DNA of 64,000 nt, from contig NZ_SDKC01000001.1 in the NCBI RefSeq assembly GCF_004123145.1, positions 1,941,501 through 2,005,500 of the forward strand. Reading direction: 5' to 3'. This DNA comes from Blautia faecicola. Lineage in GTDB: Bacteria > Bacillota > Clostridia > Lachnospirales > Lachnospiraceae. Positions 24,654 to 33,403 of the stretch are shown here, in pieces. The translations under genes were made by a program, and so were the position numbers. Numbering within the stretch: the stretch's first letter is position 1; the number at the start of each line of letters is the position of its first letter. The notes beneath the pieces were generated by a model. That model saw only the letters and a program-made list of their open reading frames with translations. It had not been told where the DNA came from and did no database searches.

Positions 24654-25352
24654 CTACTGTTTTTTGTTTTCCGCAGCTTTCAGGCGACAGATCGCGCGGT
24701 ATGCAGCCATCTGTTCGGCTGCTTTCTTGGTTCTTCCGCTTCCCTGTCCCATGCACTGTTCACCGATCCACACTTCCACAGAAAATGTCTTATCATGATC
24801 CGGTCCGCTCTCACCCAGCGGATGGTAGGAAATTTCTCCCGGAAAATTTCCCTGTACCATCTCCTGGAAGATAGTCTTGCTATCAAAAAAGAGTTTTTTA
24901 TGTTCGATATCATTTAACACATAATCCAACACAAACTCTTTTGCATTAGCAAATCCACCATCCAGATAAACCGCACCGATCACTGCCTCCAGTGCATCGG
25001 AGGTCACCGAATCCCTGTGTCGTCCGCCGGTCATCTCTTCGCCCTTTCCCAGACGCAGAAAACTTCCCAGCTCAATCTCTCTGGCACAGAACGCCAGTGT
25101 CGGCTCACATACCAGACTCGCACGCAGCCTGGTCAGTTCTCCCTCCGGCATCTGTGGAAACTGCGTGAATAAATGCTCACTGCTTACCAGTTCAAGCACC
25201 GCATCTCCCAGAAACTCCAGCCGCTCGTTACATTCGATCCGGTTCATTCTGTGTTCATTGGCATAAGAGCTGTGACGCAATGCCTTTTCCAGAAGTTCCG
25301 GATTCTGAAAGTGATATCCTATCTTTTTTTCCAGTTCCTTTAATTCTCTCAT
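24654..25352 (-). CDS. rnc: ribonuclease III
   Basis: 232 residues from the ATG at 25352, which has GGGAGAT upstream; an in-frame TTG four codons earlier overlaps that site and is not preferred. The RNase III signature NERLEFLGDAVLELV is at about 40-55, and the dsRNA-binding domain fills the last 70 residues. It processes rRNA and structured mRNAs. The order plsX-acpP-rnc-smc is standard. Confidence 0.97.
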   Translation of the reverse strand: MRELKELEKKIGYHFQNPELLEKALRHSSYANEHRMNRIECNERLEFLGDAVLELVSSEHLFTQFPQMPEGELTRLRASLVCEPTLAFCAREIELGSFLRLGKGEEMTGGRHRDSVTSDALEAVIGAVYLDGGFANAKEFVLDYVLNDIEHKKLFFDSKTIFQEMVQGNFPGEISYHPLGESGPDHDKTFSVEVWIGEQCMGQGSGRTKKAAEQMAAYRAICRLKAAENKKQ

Positions 25353-25370
25353 AATATCTCCCAATTTCTC

Positions 25371-25601
25371 TTATTCGACAACGCTCTGGATCAGTTCCAC
25401 TGCATCGCCAACCGTCACGATTTTTTCTGCTTCTTCCTGTGGAATCTCGATGTCAAATGCATCTTCCACGCCAAGAATGATCTGATACAGATCTAGGGAA
25501 TCCGCTCCCAGATCGTCGGTAAATGTAGTACCCGGCATTACCTCCGAAGCATCCACATTCAGTACTTCTGCAATTATCTGCTGTAATTTTTCCAGTTCCA
25601 T
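25371..25601 (-). CDS. acpP: acyl carrier protein
   Basis: 76 residues from the ATG at 25601 (MELEKLQQIIAEVLN), preceded by AGGGGG; 27 upstream in-frame codons are in the plsX end and not used. The 4'-phosphopantetheine Ser is in GADSLDLYQ. It carries acyl intermediates in fatty-acid synthesis. It starts 2 nt after the plsX stop. Confidence 0.97.
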   Translation of the reverse strand: MELEKLQQIIAEVLNVDASEVMPGTTFTDDLGADSLDLYQIILGVEDAFDIEIPQEEAEKIVTVGDAVELIQSVVE

Positions 25602-25603
25602 CT

Positions 25604-26626
25604 CTAGTTTTCCCCCTTTTTCTCCTGCTTCATATTCTCCTGAATCTTTCCGCAGATGTCTTCTTTTGAAAATGCAATACACTGGATCAGTGAATTCTTA
25701 ATCTCATTTGCTTTTGAACTTCCGTGTGCTTTTACCACCAGACCTTTCAGACCGAGAAGCGGTGCTCCGCCGTATTCGCTGGCATCAAAACTTTTCAGTG
25801 TCTCTTTCAGTGCCGGTTTTACCAGAAGTGCTCCGATCTTGCTGCGCAGGCTGGACATCATACCTGCCTTTACTTTGGAAATCAGCGTAGAACCAACGCC
25901 TTCATACAGTTTCAGAATTACATTTCCCACAAATGCTTCGCAGACTACAACGTCACAGACACCTTTCGGGATATCCCTTGCTTCCACATTTCCGATAAAA
26001 TTAATGTCTTTACATTCTTTTAATAACGGGAATGTCTCTTTTACCAGCGCATTTCCTTTTTCTTCTTCTGCACCGATATTTACCAGACCTACTTTCGGGT
26101 TCTTGACTCCCATAACATATTCCATGTAAATCGATCCCATACGTGCAAACTGCACCAGATGAGAAGAACGGGCGTCCACATTGGCACCGCAGTCGATCAG
26201 AAGAGAAACACCGGTTGCAGTAGGGATCAGTGGTGCCAGCGGTGCACGTTCCACCCCTTTGCTCTTTCCTACCAGAACCTGTCCGCCTACCAGTACCGCT
26301 CCGGTACTTCCGCAGGATACAAAAGCAGATGCCTCCTGGCTTCTCACCATGCGCAGCGCTTTTACCAGAGAGGAGTCTTTCTTTTTCTGGATTGCCTGTA
26401 CCGGTGGTTCTCCGGTTTCAATGATCTCGGACGCGTGAACCACTTCCAGGCGGTCTTTCGGATAGGAATATTTTTCCAGCTCTTTTTTCAGGACCTCTTC
26501 CTGTCCTACCAGATACACGAACAGTTCCGGTTTTTCATTCAGTGCATCAATGACACCTTTTACCGGCTCCTGCGGCGCGTAATCTCCACCCATGGCGTCC
26601 ACGGCAACTTTTATATATTCACTCAT
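25604..26626 (-). CDS. plsX: phosphate acyltransferase PlsX
   Basis: 340 residues starting with VAVDAMGGDYAPQEPVKG, the PlsX hallmark. It makes acyl-phosphate from acyl-ACP for PlsY. It is the first gene of plsX-acpP-rnc-smc, all tightly spaced. Confidence 0.97.
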   Translation of the reverse strand: MSEYIKVAVDAMGGDYAPQEPVKGVIDALNEKPELFVYLVGQEEVLKKELEKYSYPKDRLEVVHASEIIETGEPPVQAIQKKKDSSLVKALRMVRSQEASAFVSCGSTGAVLVGGQVLVGKSKGVERAPLAPLIPTATGVSLLIDCGANVDARSSHLVQFARMGSIYMEYVMGVKNPKVGLVNIGAEEEKGNALVKETFPLLKECKDINFIGNVEARDIPKGVCDVVVCEAFVGNVILKLYEGVGSTLISKVKAGMMSSLRSKIGALLVKPALKETLKSFDASEYGGAPLLGLKGLVVKAHGSSKANEIKNSLIQCIAFSKEDICGKIQENMKQEKKGEN

Positions 26627-26736
26627 ATTCTGTCCTCTTTTCTCATAAACCTCGCGTATTCTCTTCCGGCATTTCTTTTTCGGAACAAGAAACGTATAAC
26701 TATCTATATGATACTAGACATTCTGCAAAAAAGCAA

Positions 26737-26773
26737 CAAAAAAAGGATCTGCCTTTCACAGACAGATCCTTTG
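26737..26773 (-). terminator. terminator of the lipoprotein gene
   Basis: AAAGGATCTG and CAGATCCTTT arms with a short loop, then TTTTTTT on the minus strand. Confidence 0.88.
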
Positions 26774-26788
26774 CATATTTCTTTCTGT

Positions 26789-27535
26789 TTACTGCATGAT
26801 TCCGTCAGATCCCAGATGATATCCATCTATATCTGCATCACATACCATTGCTCCGTTTTCATCAAAATAGAACCAGTTATCTCCCCACTGATACCATCCG
26901 GTACGGATATAACCGTTTTCGTCAAACAGATACCATTTTCCTTTGATTTCTTCCCAACCATTTGCCGGATAAGTACCGTCTTCTCTCTGATACCACCAGT
27001 TATCGCCGCTCTGCTGCCAGCTTCCGGTTTCTTCTGTGGCTTCCGTATCATCGGTTGCAGCTTCCTGTTCCGTGATGGTTACACATTTTGTTCCGCTGGC
27101 TGTCAGCTGAACGCCATCTCCTACGGTATTGGTTACTACCACATAGTAGTAAAGTGTTCCGGATTCTGTAGTCGGCGGTGTATAAGTAGCTTCTGTTGCT
27201 CCGTCGATCGCGGTTCCGCCACCGTTGGAATCAACATTGTTACGATACCACTGGTAGCTTAATGTTCCTTCTGATACCGTAGCTTCCACGGTTATAGGAT
27301 CTGCTGTTGCATGCAGATCATAAGTCACCGGATCTCCCATCTCGGAAGTAATCTCCGGTTTCCCCACACTGTCGTCAATATTGGCAGCGTTCAGATCCAC
27401 CGTTTTCTCTTCTTTCTGTGTCTCTTCACTGTTGCTGCCTACCAGAATACCAATCGTATCTTTTGCCGAGCAGGCTGTCATCAGCGGCATACAGCAAAGT
27501 ACCACGCCTGCAAGTAATCCCCTTTTTAATTTCAT
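26789..27535 (-). CDS. lipoprotein with Ig-like segment and cell-wall-binding repeats
   Basis: 248 residues. A lipobox LMTACS at residues 17-22 marks a lipid-anchored protein. An Ig/bacterial-adhesin-like segment (about 60-150, YQWYRNNVDSNGG, TYTPPTTESGTLYYYVVV) is followed by four aromatic cell-wall-binding repeats (WQQSGDNWWYQREDG, GWEEIKGKWYLFDENG). No catalytic domain is present. The promoter has a TTGACA box and WalR-like sites. Likely a surface structural or adhesive protein; role unknown. Confidence 0.82.
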   Translation of the reverse strand: MKLKRGLLAGVVLCCMPLMTACSAKDTIGILVGSNSEETQKEEKTVDLNAANIDDSVGKPEITSEMGDPVTYDLHATADPITVEATVSEGTLSYQWYRNNVDSNGGGTAIDGATEATYTPPTTESGTLYYYVVVTNTVGDGVQLTASGTKCVTITEQEAATDDTEATEETGSWQQSGDNWWYQREDGTYPANGWEEIKGKWYLFDENGYIRTGWYQWGDNWFYFDENGAMVCDADIDGYHLGSDGIMQ

Positions 27536-27580
27536 ATATAGTACTCCTTTTATTTTTAAAATGTGTAACTGTTCCGTACA

Positions 27581-27649
27581 GTTACTAAAATGTTACAATT
27601 TCTTTTCATCCCTGTGTCATATTGTAACATTTTCAGAATTATCTGTCAA
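27581..27649 (-). promoter_or_regulatory. lipoprotein promoter with WalR-like direct repeat
   Basis: TTGACA, 17-bp spacer, TACAAT on the minus strand (27649-27621), with GTTAC overlapping the -10. Downstream lies TGTAAC-N5-AGTAAC (27597-27581), close to the WalR/YycF consensus TGTWAH-N5-TGTWAH, and a GTAACTGT..ACAGTTAC hairpin. Confidence 0.65.
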
Positions 27650-27689
27650 CTGGATGGATCTCCCATCTTCCTATCCGGTTCTCTCTCTT

Positions 27690-29009
27690 TTACAGCTGAG
27701 CCGTTACAAAAATGTCGTAGATCGCACGGATCGCAGTCTCAAAATCACGGTTTTCCACACCGATGATAATATTCAGTTCACTGGATCCCTGATCGATCAT
27801 CTTTACATTGACATGCTTATGTGCCAGTGCTGAGAAGATTCTTCCTGCTGTACCTCTGTTTCTTCGCATACCTCTTCCAACGACCGCGATCAATGCCAGA
27901 TCTGCTTCCAGATCGATGGCATCCGGTGCTACCGCACGGTGAAGACCTGAGATAATGTTCTGTTCCTTTTCTTCGAATTCACTCTGATGCACATACACAG
28001 TCAGTGTGTCAATGCCGGAAGGCATATGTTCAAAGGACAGCCCGTTATCCTCAAATACCTGAAGAACTTTTCTGCCAAATCCGATTTCAGAGTTCATCAT
28101 ATCTTTCTCGATATTAATAGAAGCAAATCCTTTTCTTCCCGCAATACCTGTGATCGTATAGGCCGGTTTGTAGCAGGTGCTTTCCACAATAACCGTACCT
28201 TTATCCTGCGGACGGTTCGTGTTACGGATATTGATCGGGATACCTTCCTGACGAAGCGGGAAAATAGCATCTTCGTGCAGTACAGTGGCTCCCATATAAG
28301 CCAGTTCCCGGAGTTCTTTGTATGTAATTGTCTCAATGACGGCCGGGTTATCCACGATACGCGGATCTGTTACCAGCATACCGGAAACATCGGTCCAGTT
28401 TTCATACAGATCTGCATGGATCGCTTTTGCAACGATGGATCCGGTTACATCAGAACCTCCACGGGAAAATGTCTTCACACTTCCATCATGGAGAGATCCA
28501 TAAAATCCCGGGATTACTGCATGATCGATTCCTCCCAGTCTTTCTGCCAGCTTTTTATAAGTCATCTCACCGTCCAGATTTCCGTTATCTTCAAAGAAAA
28601 TACATTCTGCAGGATCCACAAATGTGTAACCCAGATAATTTGCCATCACGATACCGTTCAGGAATTCTCCTCTGGATGCTGCATAGTCACTTCCTGCCTG
28701 CGCAATGAAGTTTTTCTCAATCTCTGCAAACTGTTCATCCAGTTTCAGATCCAGTCCCAGTCCGTCAATAATTTCCTGGTATCTCGCCTGGATTTTTTTG
28801 ATCTTTCCTGCAATCTTTTCACCTTTTTCAGCTGCCCGATAACATTCATAGAGCATGTCGGTTACTTTGATATCTCCATCAAAACGTTTTCCCGGTGCTG
28901 ACGGAACCACATAGCGTCTTGCTTCATCCGAACGGATGATATCACCTACCTTTTTAAACTGTTCCGCACTGGCAAGAGAGCTGCCACCAAACTTCACTAC
29001 TTTTTTCAT
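27690..29009 (-). CDS. aspartate kinase
   Basis: 439 residues with the opening KKVVKFGGSSLASAEQF and the kinase motif FSRGGSDVTGSIVA, then two ACT domains (TVYVHQSEFEEK; VVGRGMRRNRGTAGRIFSAL) that sense lysine and/or threonine. It phosphorylates aspartate at the head of Lys/Thr/Met synthesis. It stands alone behind a perfect promoter. No lysine riboswitch fits in the short leader. Confidence 0.95.
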   Translation of the reverse strand: MKKVVKFGGSSLASAEQFKKVGDIIRSDEARRYVVPSAPGKRFDGDIKVTDMLYECYRAAEKGEKIAGKIKKIQARYQEIIDGLGLDLKLDEQFAEIEKNFIAQAGSDYAASRGEFLNGIVMANYLGYTFVDPAECIFFEDNGNLDGEMTYKKLAERLGGIDHAVIPGFYGSLHDGSVKTFSRGGSDVTGSIVAKAIHADLYENWTDVSGMLVTDPRIVDNPAVIETITYKELRELAYMGATVLHEDAIFPLRQEGIPINIRNTNRPQDKGTVIVESTCYKPAYTITGIAGRKGFASINIEKDMMNSEIGFGRKVLQVFEDNGLSFEHMPSGIDTLTVYVHQSEFEEKEQNIISGLHRAVAPDAIDLEADLALIAVVGRGMRRNRGTAGRIFSALAHKHVNVKMIDQGSSELNIIIGVENRDFETAIRAIYDIFVTAQL

Positions 29010-29061
29010 GTTTTCCTCCTCTGTGCATAACTGTACATATGCGGTTTTTCATTTTTCTCCT

Positions 29062-29090
29062 ATTATAGATTTCTCATTTTCATATGTCAA
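29062..29090 (-). promoter_or_regulatory. aspartate kinase promoter
   Basis: TTGACA, 17-bp spacer, TATAAT: a perfect consensus, giving a leader of about 45 nt. Confidence 0.85.
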
Positions 29091-29115
29091 TAATAATGTC
29101 TTGCTCCAGATAGCA

Positions 29116-29143
29116 CAAAAATCATGCTCTCGCATGATTTTTG
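29116..29143. terminator. terminator after the antiporter gene
   Basis: CAAAAATCATG and CATGATTTTTG arms close a 6-nt loop. The T-run belongs to the stem, so it can act in either direction; on the minus strand it ends the antiporter transcript. Confidence 0.8.
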
Positions 29144-29167
29144 CATAAAAACGATATACTGACTGGT

Positions 29168-30433
29168 TTATTTTTCCATCTCACCCTCACGGTATTTTTC
29201 AATCTGCTCATAGTTGCTTGCAAGAGCACCCGTTCCGCTTGCACCATTTGGTCCGAAACGAAATACAAATTTCAGAAGGATTGGCGTTATGATAGTCGTG
29301 ATCACAACTACAATAACCACAGGTCCCAGGAAGGAAGATCCCATCAATCCGAGAGCCGATCCTTTATCAGCAACGATCAGTGCAACCTCACCTCGGGAGA
29401 TCATACCGACACCGATACGGGCACACTGGTAATTCTTATATCCACACACTTTTGCACCCAGTCCGCAGCCCAGCACTTTCGTCAGCACTGCGACGATTAC
29501 CAGAACAACTGTAAATCCCACAACTTTTCCGTTCATAGCCGGAAGTACAACTTTGATACCGATACTTGCAAAAAACAGCGGCGAAAGAAGCATATAAGAA
29601 ATCGTATCGAATTTGGATGCCAGCCACTGTGTTCTCTGTGTCTTGGATACTACCAGACCTGCCACGAAAGCACCTGTGATATCTGCCACGCCGAAGAATA
29701 CTTCTGCGCAATATGACAGCAACAGACAGAATACAAATACCATGATTGCATGGCGATGCAGTGGTCTGTTTGTCAGTTCTTCCCATTTTTTGTAACCATA
29801 ATAGAATGCCACACCTGCAATCAGCGCAAATGCAAAGAAACCTACGATTTTTAACAGTACCATACCGAGGCTTACGGAAGAGTCTGCCATACTGGTAACA
29901 ATTGTCAGTGCAATAATACCCAGAATGTCATCGATAATTGCGGCTCCCAGGATCGCATTACCGGAATGAGTTTTTAATTTTCCCATCTCTTTCAGCGTTT
30001 CCACACTGATACTTACAGACGTTGCCGTCAGGATAACACCGATAAAAATATTCTGTAAAAACGCACTGGCTCCCGCATCAGAATCGATAATTCCGGGCTT
30101 GTTAAAGAAATATGCCACGGCAAACCCGCCTGCCAGAGGTACCAGAACACCCAGCAATGCGATCACAAACGAGGCTTTTCCGCTCTTCTTTAACTCGTCG
30201 ATATCCGTCTCCATACCTGCACAGAACATCAGAACCACAACTCCGATCTCCGCAGCATCATGAATAAAAGTGGTCTCATGGAGAATATTAAGACAGGCCG
30301 GTCCCATCAGGAGACCTGCCAGCAATGCCCCTACCACCTGTGGCATATTGTAACGACGTGTTACCAGTCCAAGGATCTTCGTAGTAAGCAGGATCAATGC
30401 CAGATCCAGTAAAAAATTGTACGTTGTTTCCAT
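29168..30433 (-). CDS. CPA2-family cation:proton antiporter
   Basis: 421 residues, almost wholly hydrophobic with 12-13 membrane segments. The core shows GALLAGLLMGP, the ALLGVLVPLAGGF region, ITATSVSISVETLKEMG-like inverted helices, AAIIDDILGIIAL with the paired Asp of the ion site, and GMISRGEVALIVADKG. These fit NapA/KefB-like Na+ or K+/H+ exchangers. No TrkA-N domain is fused, so nucleotide gating is not expected. Ion unknown. Confidence 0.9.
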   Translation of the reverse strand: METTYNFLLDLALILLTTKILGLVTRRYNMPQVVGALLAGLLMGPACLNILHETTFIHDAAEIGVVVLMFCAGMETDIDELKKSGKASFVIALLGVLVPLAGGFAVAYFFNKPGIIDSDAGASAFLQNIFIGVILTATSVSISVETLKEMGKLKTHSGNAILGAAIIDDILGIIALTIVTSMADSSVSLGMVLLKIVGFFAFALIAGVAFYYGYKKWEELTNRPLHRHAIMVFVFCLLLSYCAEVFFGVADITGAFVAGLVVSKTQRTQWLASKFDTISYMLLSPLFFASIGIKVVLPAMNGKVVGFTVVLVIVAVLTKVLGCGLGAKVCGYKNYQCARIGVGMISRGEVALIVADKGSALGLMGSSFLGPVVIVVVITTIITPILLKFVFRFGPNGASGTGALASNYEQIEKYREGEMEK

Positions 30434-30492
30434 GTTTTTTCCTCCCTGTGTTTTGCGGTTCCCATCTTCAGGTCAGAACCGCACTGTTGCCT

Positions 30493-30521
30493 ACTATAGC
30501 ATTTTTACACCGGAAAGACAA
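30493..30521 (-). promoter_or_regulatory. antiporter promoter
   Basis: TTGTCT, 17-bp spacer, TATAGT on the minus strand, upstream of the antiporter and after the PHP gene. Confidence 0.6.
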
Positions 30522-30557
30522 TATTTTTTAATAAAATTTTAATATTTATCTTACCGC

Positions 30558-31346
30558 TCAATGGAGGTTTTCCAGTTCTTTCATTCGTTTTCTCCGGCGC
30601 AGACGTTCACCGCTTTTATTATATACAAAGAACGATTCCACCAGCAGTTTATTAAAGGGACCCAGTTTGTCCTTGGTTGTTTTATCGTACCGGGTTCCGC
30701 CACAGGTAATATAGGAAACACTTTTTACATATTTGATCAGATCCGATTCACAGCGGATATTATCCGGCAATTTGGTGTACGCCATTCCGATACATTCCAG
30801 TCTGTGAGCATCGCTTCCCCCAAATCCGGGTTTATGATACTTTCTGGCCAGTTTTCTGGCCTTTTCGTTCACTTCTTCTGATTCGCAGGCATTGAAAACT
30901 TCCACAAAGTCAAACTGTTCCATCAGACTTTTCAGCCGTTCTTCGTGAAACTTCTTTCTCGCCTGGGTTTTGATCAGACTGAGGTATTTTTCTCCGTATG
31001 GATGCGCCGGTCCGACAATTCCTCCGTATTTGTGTACCACCATGATCAGAATCTGAGCCGGCAGACCGCGCAGTTCAAGAAGTTTCAGCTTCACTCCCTC
31101 CGGCATGATCACCAGCATATGTCCACAGTCGATCGTATCATATTCCACACCCTTTAACACCACGAAATCTGTATGATTCTTTCCTTTGATGGAATCTCTC
31201 CATTCCCGGTAACCGTCATAAGAGTTGTGATCGGATACCAGCATCCCGCCGAATCCTTTTTCTTTCAGTTTTTTGATATATTCTTCGATCATGACTTTTC
31301 CATCCATGGAACCTTCCTTGGTATGGCAATGCATATCGAACTTCAT
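30558..31346 (-). CDS. PHP-domain metal-dependent phosphoesterase
   Basis: 262 residues. The PHP metal ligands appear as MHCHTKEGS (residues 5-13), VSDHNSYDGY (38-47), GPAHPYG and GGSDAHRLE. Related proteins hydrolyse nucleoside 3',5'-bisphosphates or histidinol phosphate, or lack a known substrate. It is a single gene with its own promoter; substrate unassigned. Confidence 0.85.
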   Translation of the reverse strand: MKFDMHCHTKEGSMDGKVMIEEYIKKLKEKGFGGMLVSDHNSYDGYREWRDSIKGKNHTDFVVLKGVEYDTIDCGHMLVIMPEGVKLKLLELRGLPAQILIMVVHKYGGIVGPAHPYGEKYLSLIKTQARKKFHEERLKSLMEQFDFVEVFNACESEEVNEKARKLARKYHKPGFGGSDAHRLECIGMAYTKLPDNIRCESDLIKYVKSVSYITCGGTRYDKTTKDKLGPFNKLLVESFFVYNKSGERLRRRKRMKELENLH

Positions 31347-31432
31347 ATACCCTCACCCCTTTTCGTACAGTTTTCATAACGACTTGTCTTTTTGCGCTTT
31401 CGCAGATAGTCATTACTATTTTCTTTACAGAT

Positions 31433-31461
31433 ATTATAACCTTTTTCCGACACGGTTACAA
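31433..31461 (-). promoter_or_regulatory. PHP gene promoter
   Basis: TTGTAA, 17-bp spacer, TATAAT on the minus strand. Confidence 0.65.
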
Positions 31462-31507
31462 ATTATAATTGTAAAATTTATAATAACTATTCAATAGTCA
31501 CTGTACC

Positions 31508-31585
31508 GCGAGGTGTTTTGGCATGAATATGCCAAACTCCCGAGACATACAAGCCAAAATGTATGCGATCACCACAAGTTCGCAT
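31508..31585. repeat. triple-hairpin intergenic element after the ABC operon
   Basis: Three adjacent small stems: TTTGGCAT/ATGCCAAA (31517-31536), CATACA/TGTATG (31546-31565) and ATGCGA/TCGCAT (31563-31585), within CGAGG-type flanks. There is no U-run, so it is not a plain terminator. It begins 8 nt after the permease stop; it looks like a dispersed palindromic repeat. Confidence 0.5.
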
Positions 31586-31592
31586 GGTTTCT

Positions 31593-32468
31593 TCATTTCC
31601 GCATCGGGTTAATATGCCGTCCTGCAGCGATCAGGAGAAGAGCGGAACAGCCCAGCTGTACCAGAATCGACAGTTCTACCATATGCTCCACCCCAAAAGA
31701 ATGGCTGTAATCTCCAAAATAATCACACAGCCGTACCAGTCCGTAGGCGTTGGTTGTCTGCTGTCCGATCAGTCCATACAGCGTGACTGCCGGATTAAAA
31801 TACAGAAGATAAACCAGCCCGCCAAGCCGGATGCCTGTAAAGCCTTCCTGGTACATTCCCCGCATCTGCTGAATATAGCCGGTTCCAAACAGGATACCCA
31901 TCGTTCCGAACACCAGAAGTACCACTGTCACATAACTTAAAATCACCGCAACCGTAGTTTTACGTATGATCGCCGAATAAAAGATAGCGATACTTCCTAT
32001 AAATATACCGGTGATGACAAGATTCAGGATCAGCTGAAACAGATTTACCAGAGTAATTCCTCCATAGATCAGCACCAGTCCTATTACAGGAAGTGTTGAA
32101 AAGGAAATAAGGAAAATCAGGCAGAGAGAAGATTCCAGTTTTCCCAGAATAATTTTCCAGGGACTCAGATGGGTGGTGAGAAGCAGATCCAGGGTCTTTC
32201 TCTCACGTTCCCCCGCAATGGCACCTCCTGCCAGTCCCGGGATCAGTATACAGATGGCAAGGAACAAACCATATCCCATCAGGACATAGCACTGGATCGG
32301 AAAACGGTACTGCAGGATCGTCATATAATTTTCTCTTCCGCTCAATCCCATCTGTGCGATCAGGGCAAACAATGCCAGAACCAGATTCACGCCGAGAATA
32401 ATCCAGGCACATTTCATATTTCTTGTATAACGTTTCATTTCATTTTCCAGAACCGGATTCTTCCTCAT
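31593..32468 (-). CDS. ABC-2 type transporter permease
   Basis: 291 residues with six membrane segments and the ABC-2 motif GAIAGERERKTLDLLLTT after the second helix. It pairs with the ATPase gene, whose stop overlaps this start by 4 nt (ATGA). Substrate unknown; the last gene of a two-component/ABC operon that may handle envelope stress or antimicrobial peptides. Confidence 0.9.
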   Translation of the reverse strand: MRKNPVLENEMKRYTRNMKCAWIILGVNLVLALFALIAQMGLSGRENYMTILQYRFPIQCYVLMGYGLFLAICILIPGLAGGAIAGERERKTLDLLLTTHLSPWKIILGKLESSLCLIFLISFSTLPVIGLVLIYGGITLVNLFQLILNLVITGIFIGSIAIFYSAIIRKTTVAVILSYVTVVLLVFGTMGILFGTGYIQQMRGMYQEGFTGIRLGGLVYLLYFNPAVTLYGLIGQQTTNAYGLVRLCDYFGDYSHSFGVEHMVELSILVQLGCSALLLIAAGRHINPMRK

Positions 32469-33403
32469 ACTGTCGTTCCTCCCTGTACCGGATCTGTAAG
32501 ATGGAAAAATACAGATTCCAGATTATTGTGTTCTCTGCGAAAAGAAGTTACCAGCACCTTCTGCTCCACCAGTTGTCTCAGAAGCTGCGCCTCTTCTTCC
32601 CTGCTTCCGGTAAAAAGAATGGAAATCATATTTTTATCGATTGCTATTCTGGATACCAGCGGGTGCCGGTTCAGCAGGTGAACGGCAGTCTCCAGATTCT
32701 GATATACCTCGATCAGGATCGGATTGGAACTGTCGATAGAGGTCATGATTTCATCGATGGGACCTTCCAGTACCATTTTCCCCTGATGGATAACTCCGAT
32801 ATTGCTGCACATATCTGCCAGATCAGACAGAATATGTGAACTGATCAGTACCGTATATCCCTCTTCACACAAACTCCGCAAAACTTCTTTAAAGATCCTC
32901 CTTGCACCCGGATCCAGTCCGGATGCCGGCTCATCCATCACCAGAAGCTGTGGCCGGTGAATCATGGCACGGGCAAGACAGAGCCTCTGCTGCATCCCTC
33001 TGGATAATTCATCTACCATACGGTCCTCAATATGAAAGAGATGTACCCGTTCCAGTACCTCCGAAGCCCTTAAGCGCCCCTCTTTTTCATCGATTCCATA
33101 GGCAGCCGAATAAAATTCCAGATATTCCATCACCGTCAGATTATCATAGACACCGAAAAAATCCGGCACATAGCCGATCTTGCTTTTTAAGACGCGTGTC
33201 TCCTTTTCTGCCCGGATACCATCGATCCACACTTTTCCTGAAGTCGGCCGCAGTAATCCGGATATGATTCGGATCGTGGTCGTTTTTCCGGCACCGTTTG
33301 GTCCTACAAATCCATACAGCTGTCCATGCCCGATTTCCATATTCAGTCCGTCCAACGCCGTTACGTGAGGATACCTTCTGGTCAGACTTTCAATCTTAAG
33401 CAT
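32465..33403 (-). CDS. ABC transporter ATP-binding protein
   Basis: 312 residues. Walker A GPNGAGKTTTIR (34-45), signature LSRGMQQRLCLARA, Walker B LLVMDEPASGLDP and the H-loop SSHILSDL are all intact; a C-terminal 80-residue extension is typical of CcmA/NatA-like exporters. It overlaps the upstream gene by 8 nt. Confidence 0.94.
   Translation of the reverse strand: MLKIESLTRRYPHVTALDGLNMEIGHGQLYGFVGPNGAGKTTTIRIISGLLRPTSGKVWIDGIRAEKETRVLKSKIGYVPDFFGVYDNLTVMEYLEFYSAAYGIDEKEGRLRASEVLERVHLFHIEDRMVDELSRGMQQRLCLARAMIHRPQLLVMDEPASGLDPGARRIFKEVLRSLCEEGYTVLISSHILSDLADMCSNIGVIHQGKMVLEGPIDEIMTSIDSSNPILIEVYQNLETAVHLLNRHPLVSRIAIDKNMISILFTGSREEEAQLLRQLVEQKVLVTSFRREHNNLESVFFHLTDPVQGGTTV

Noticed and set aside
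29010-29115. Lysine riboswitch before the aspartate kinase
   Set aside because: The leader after the perfect promoter is only about 45 nt, too short for that riboswitch, and no conserved element is seen.
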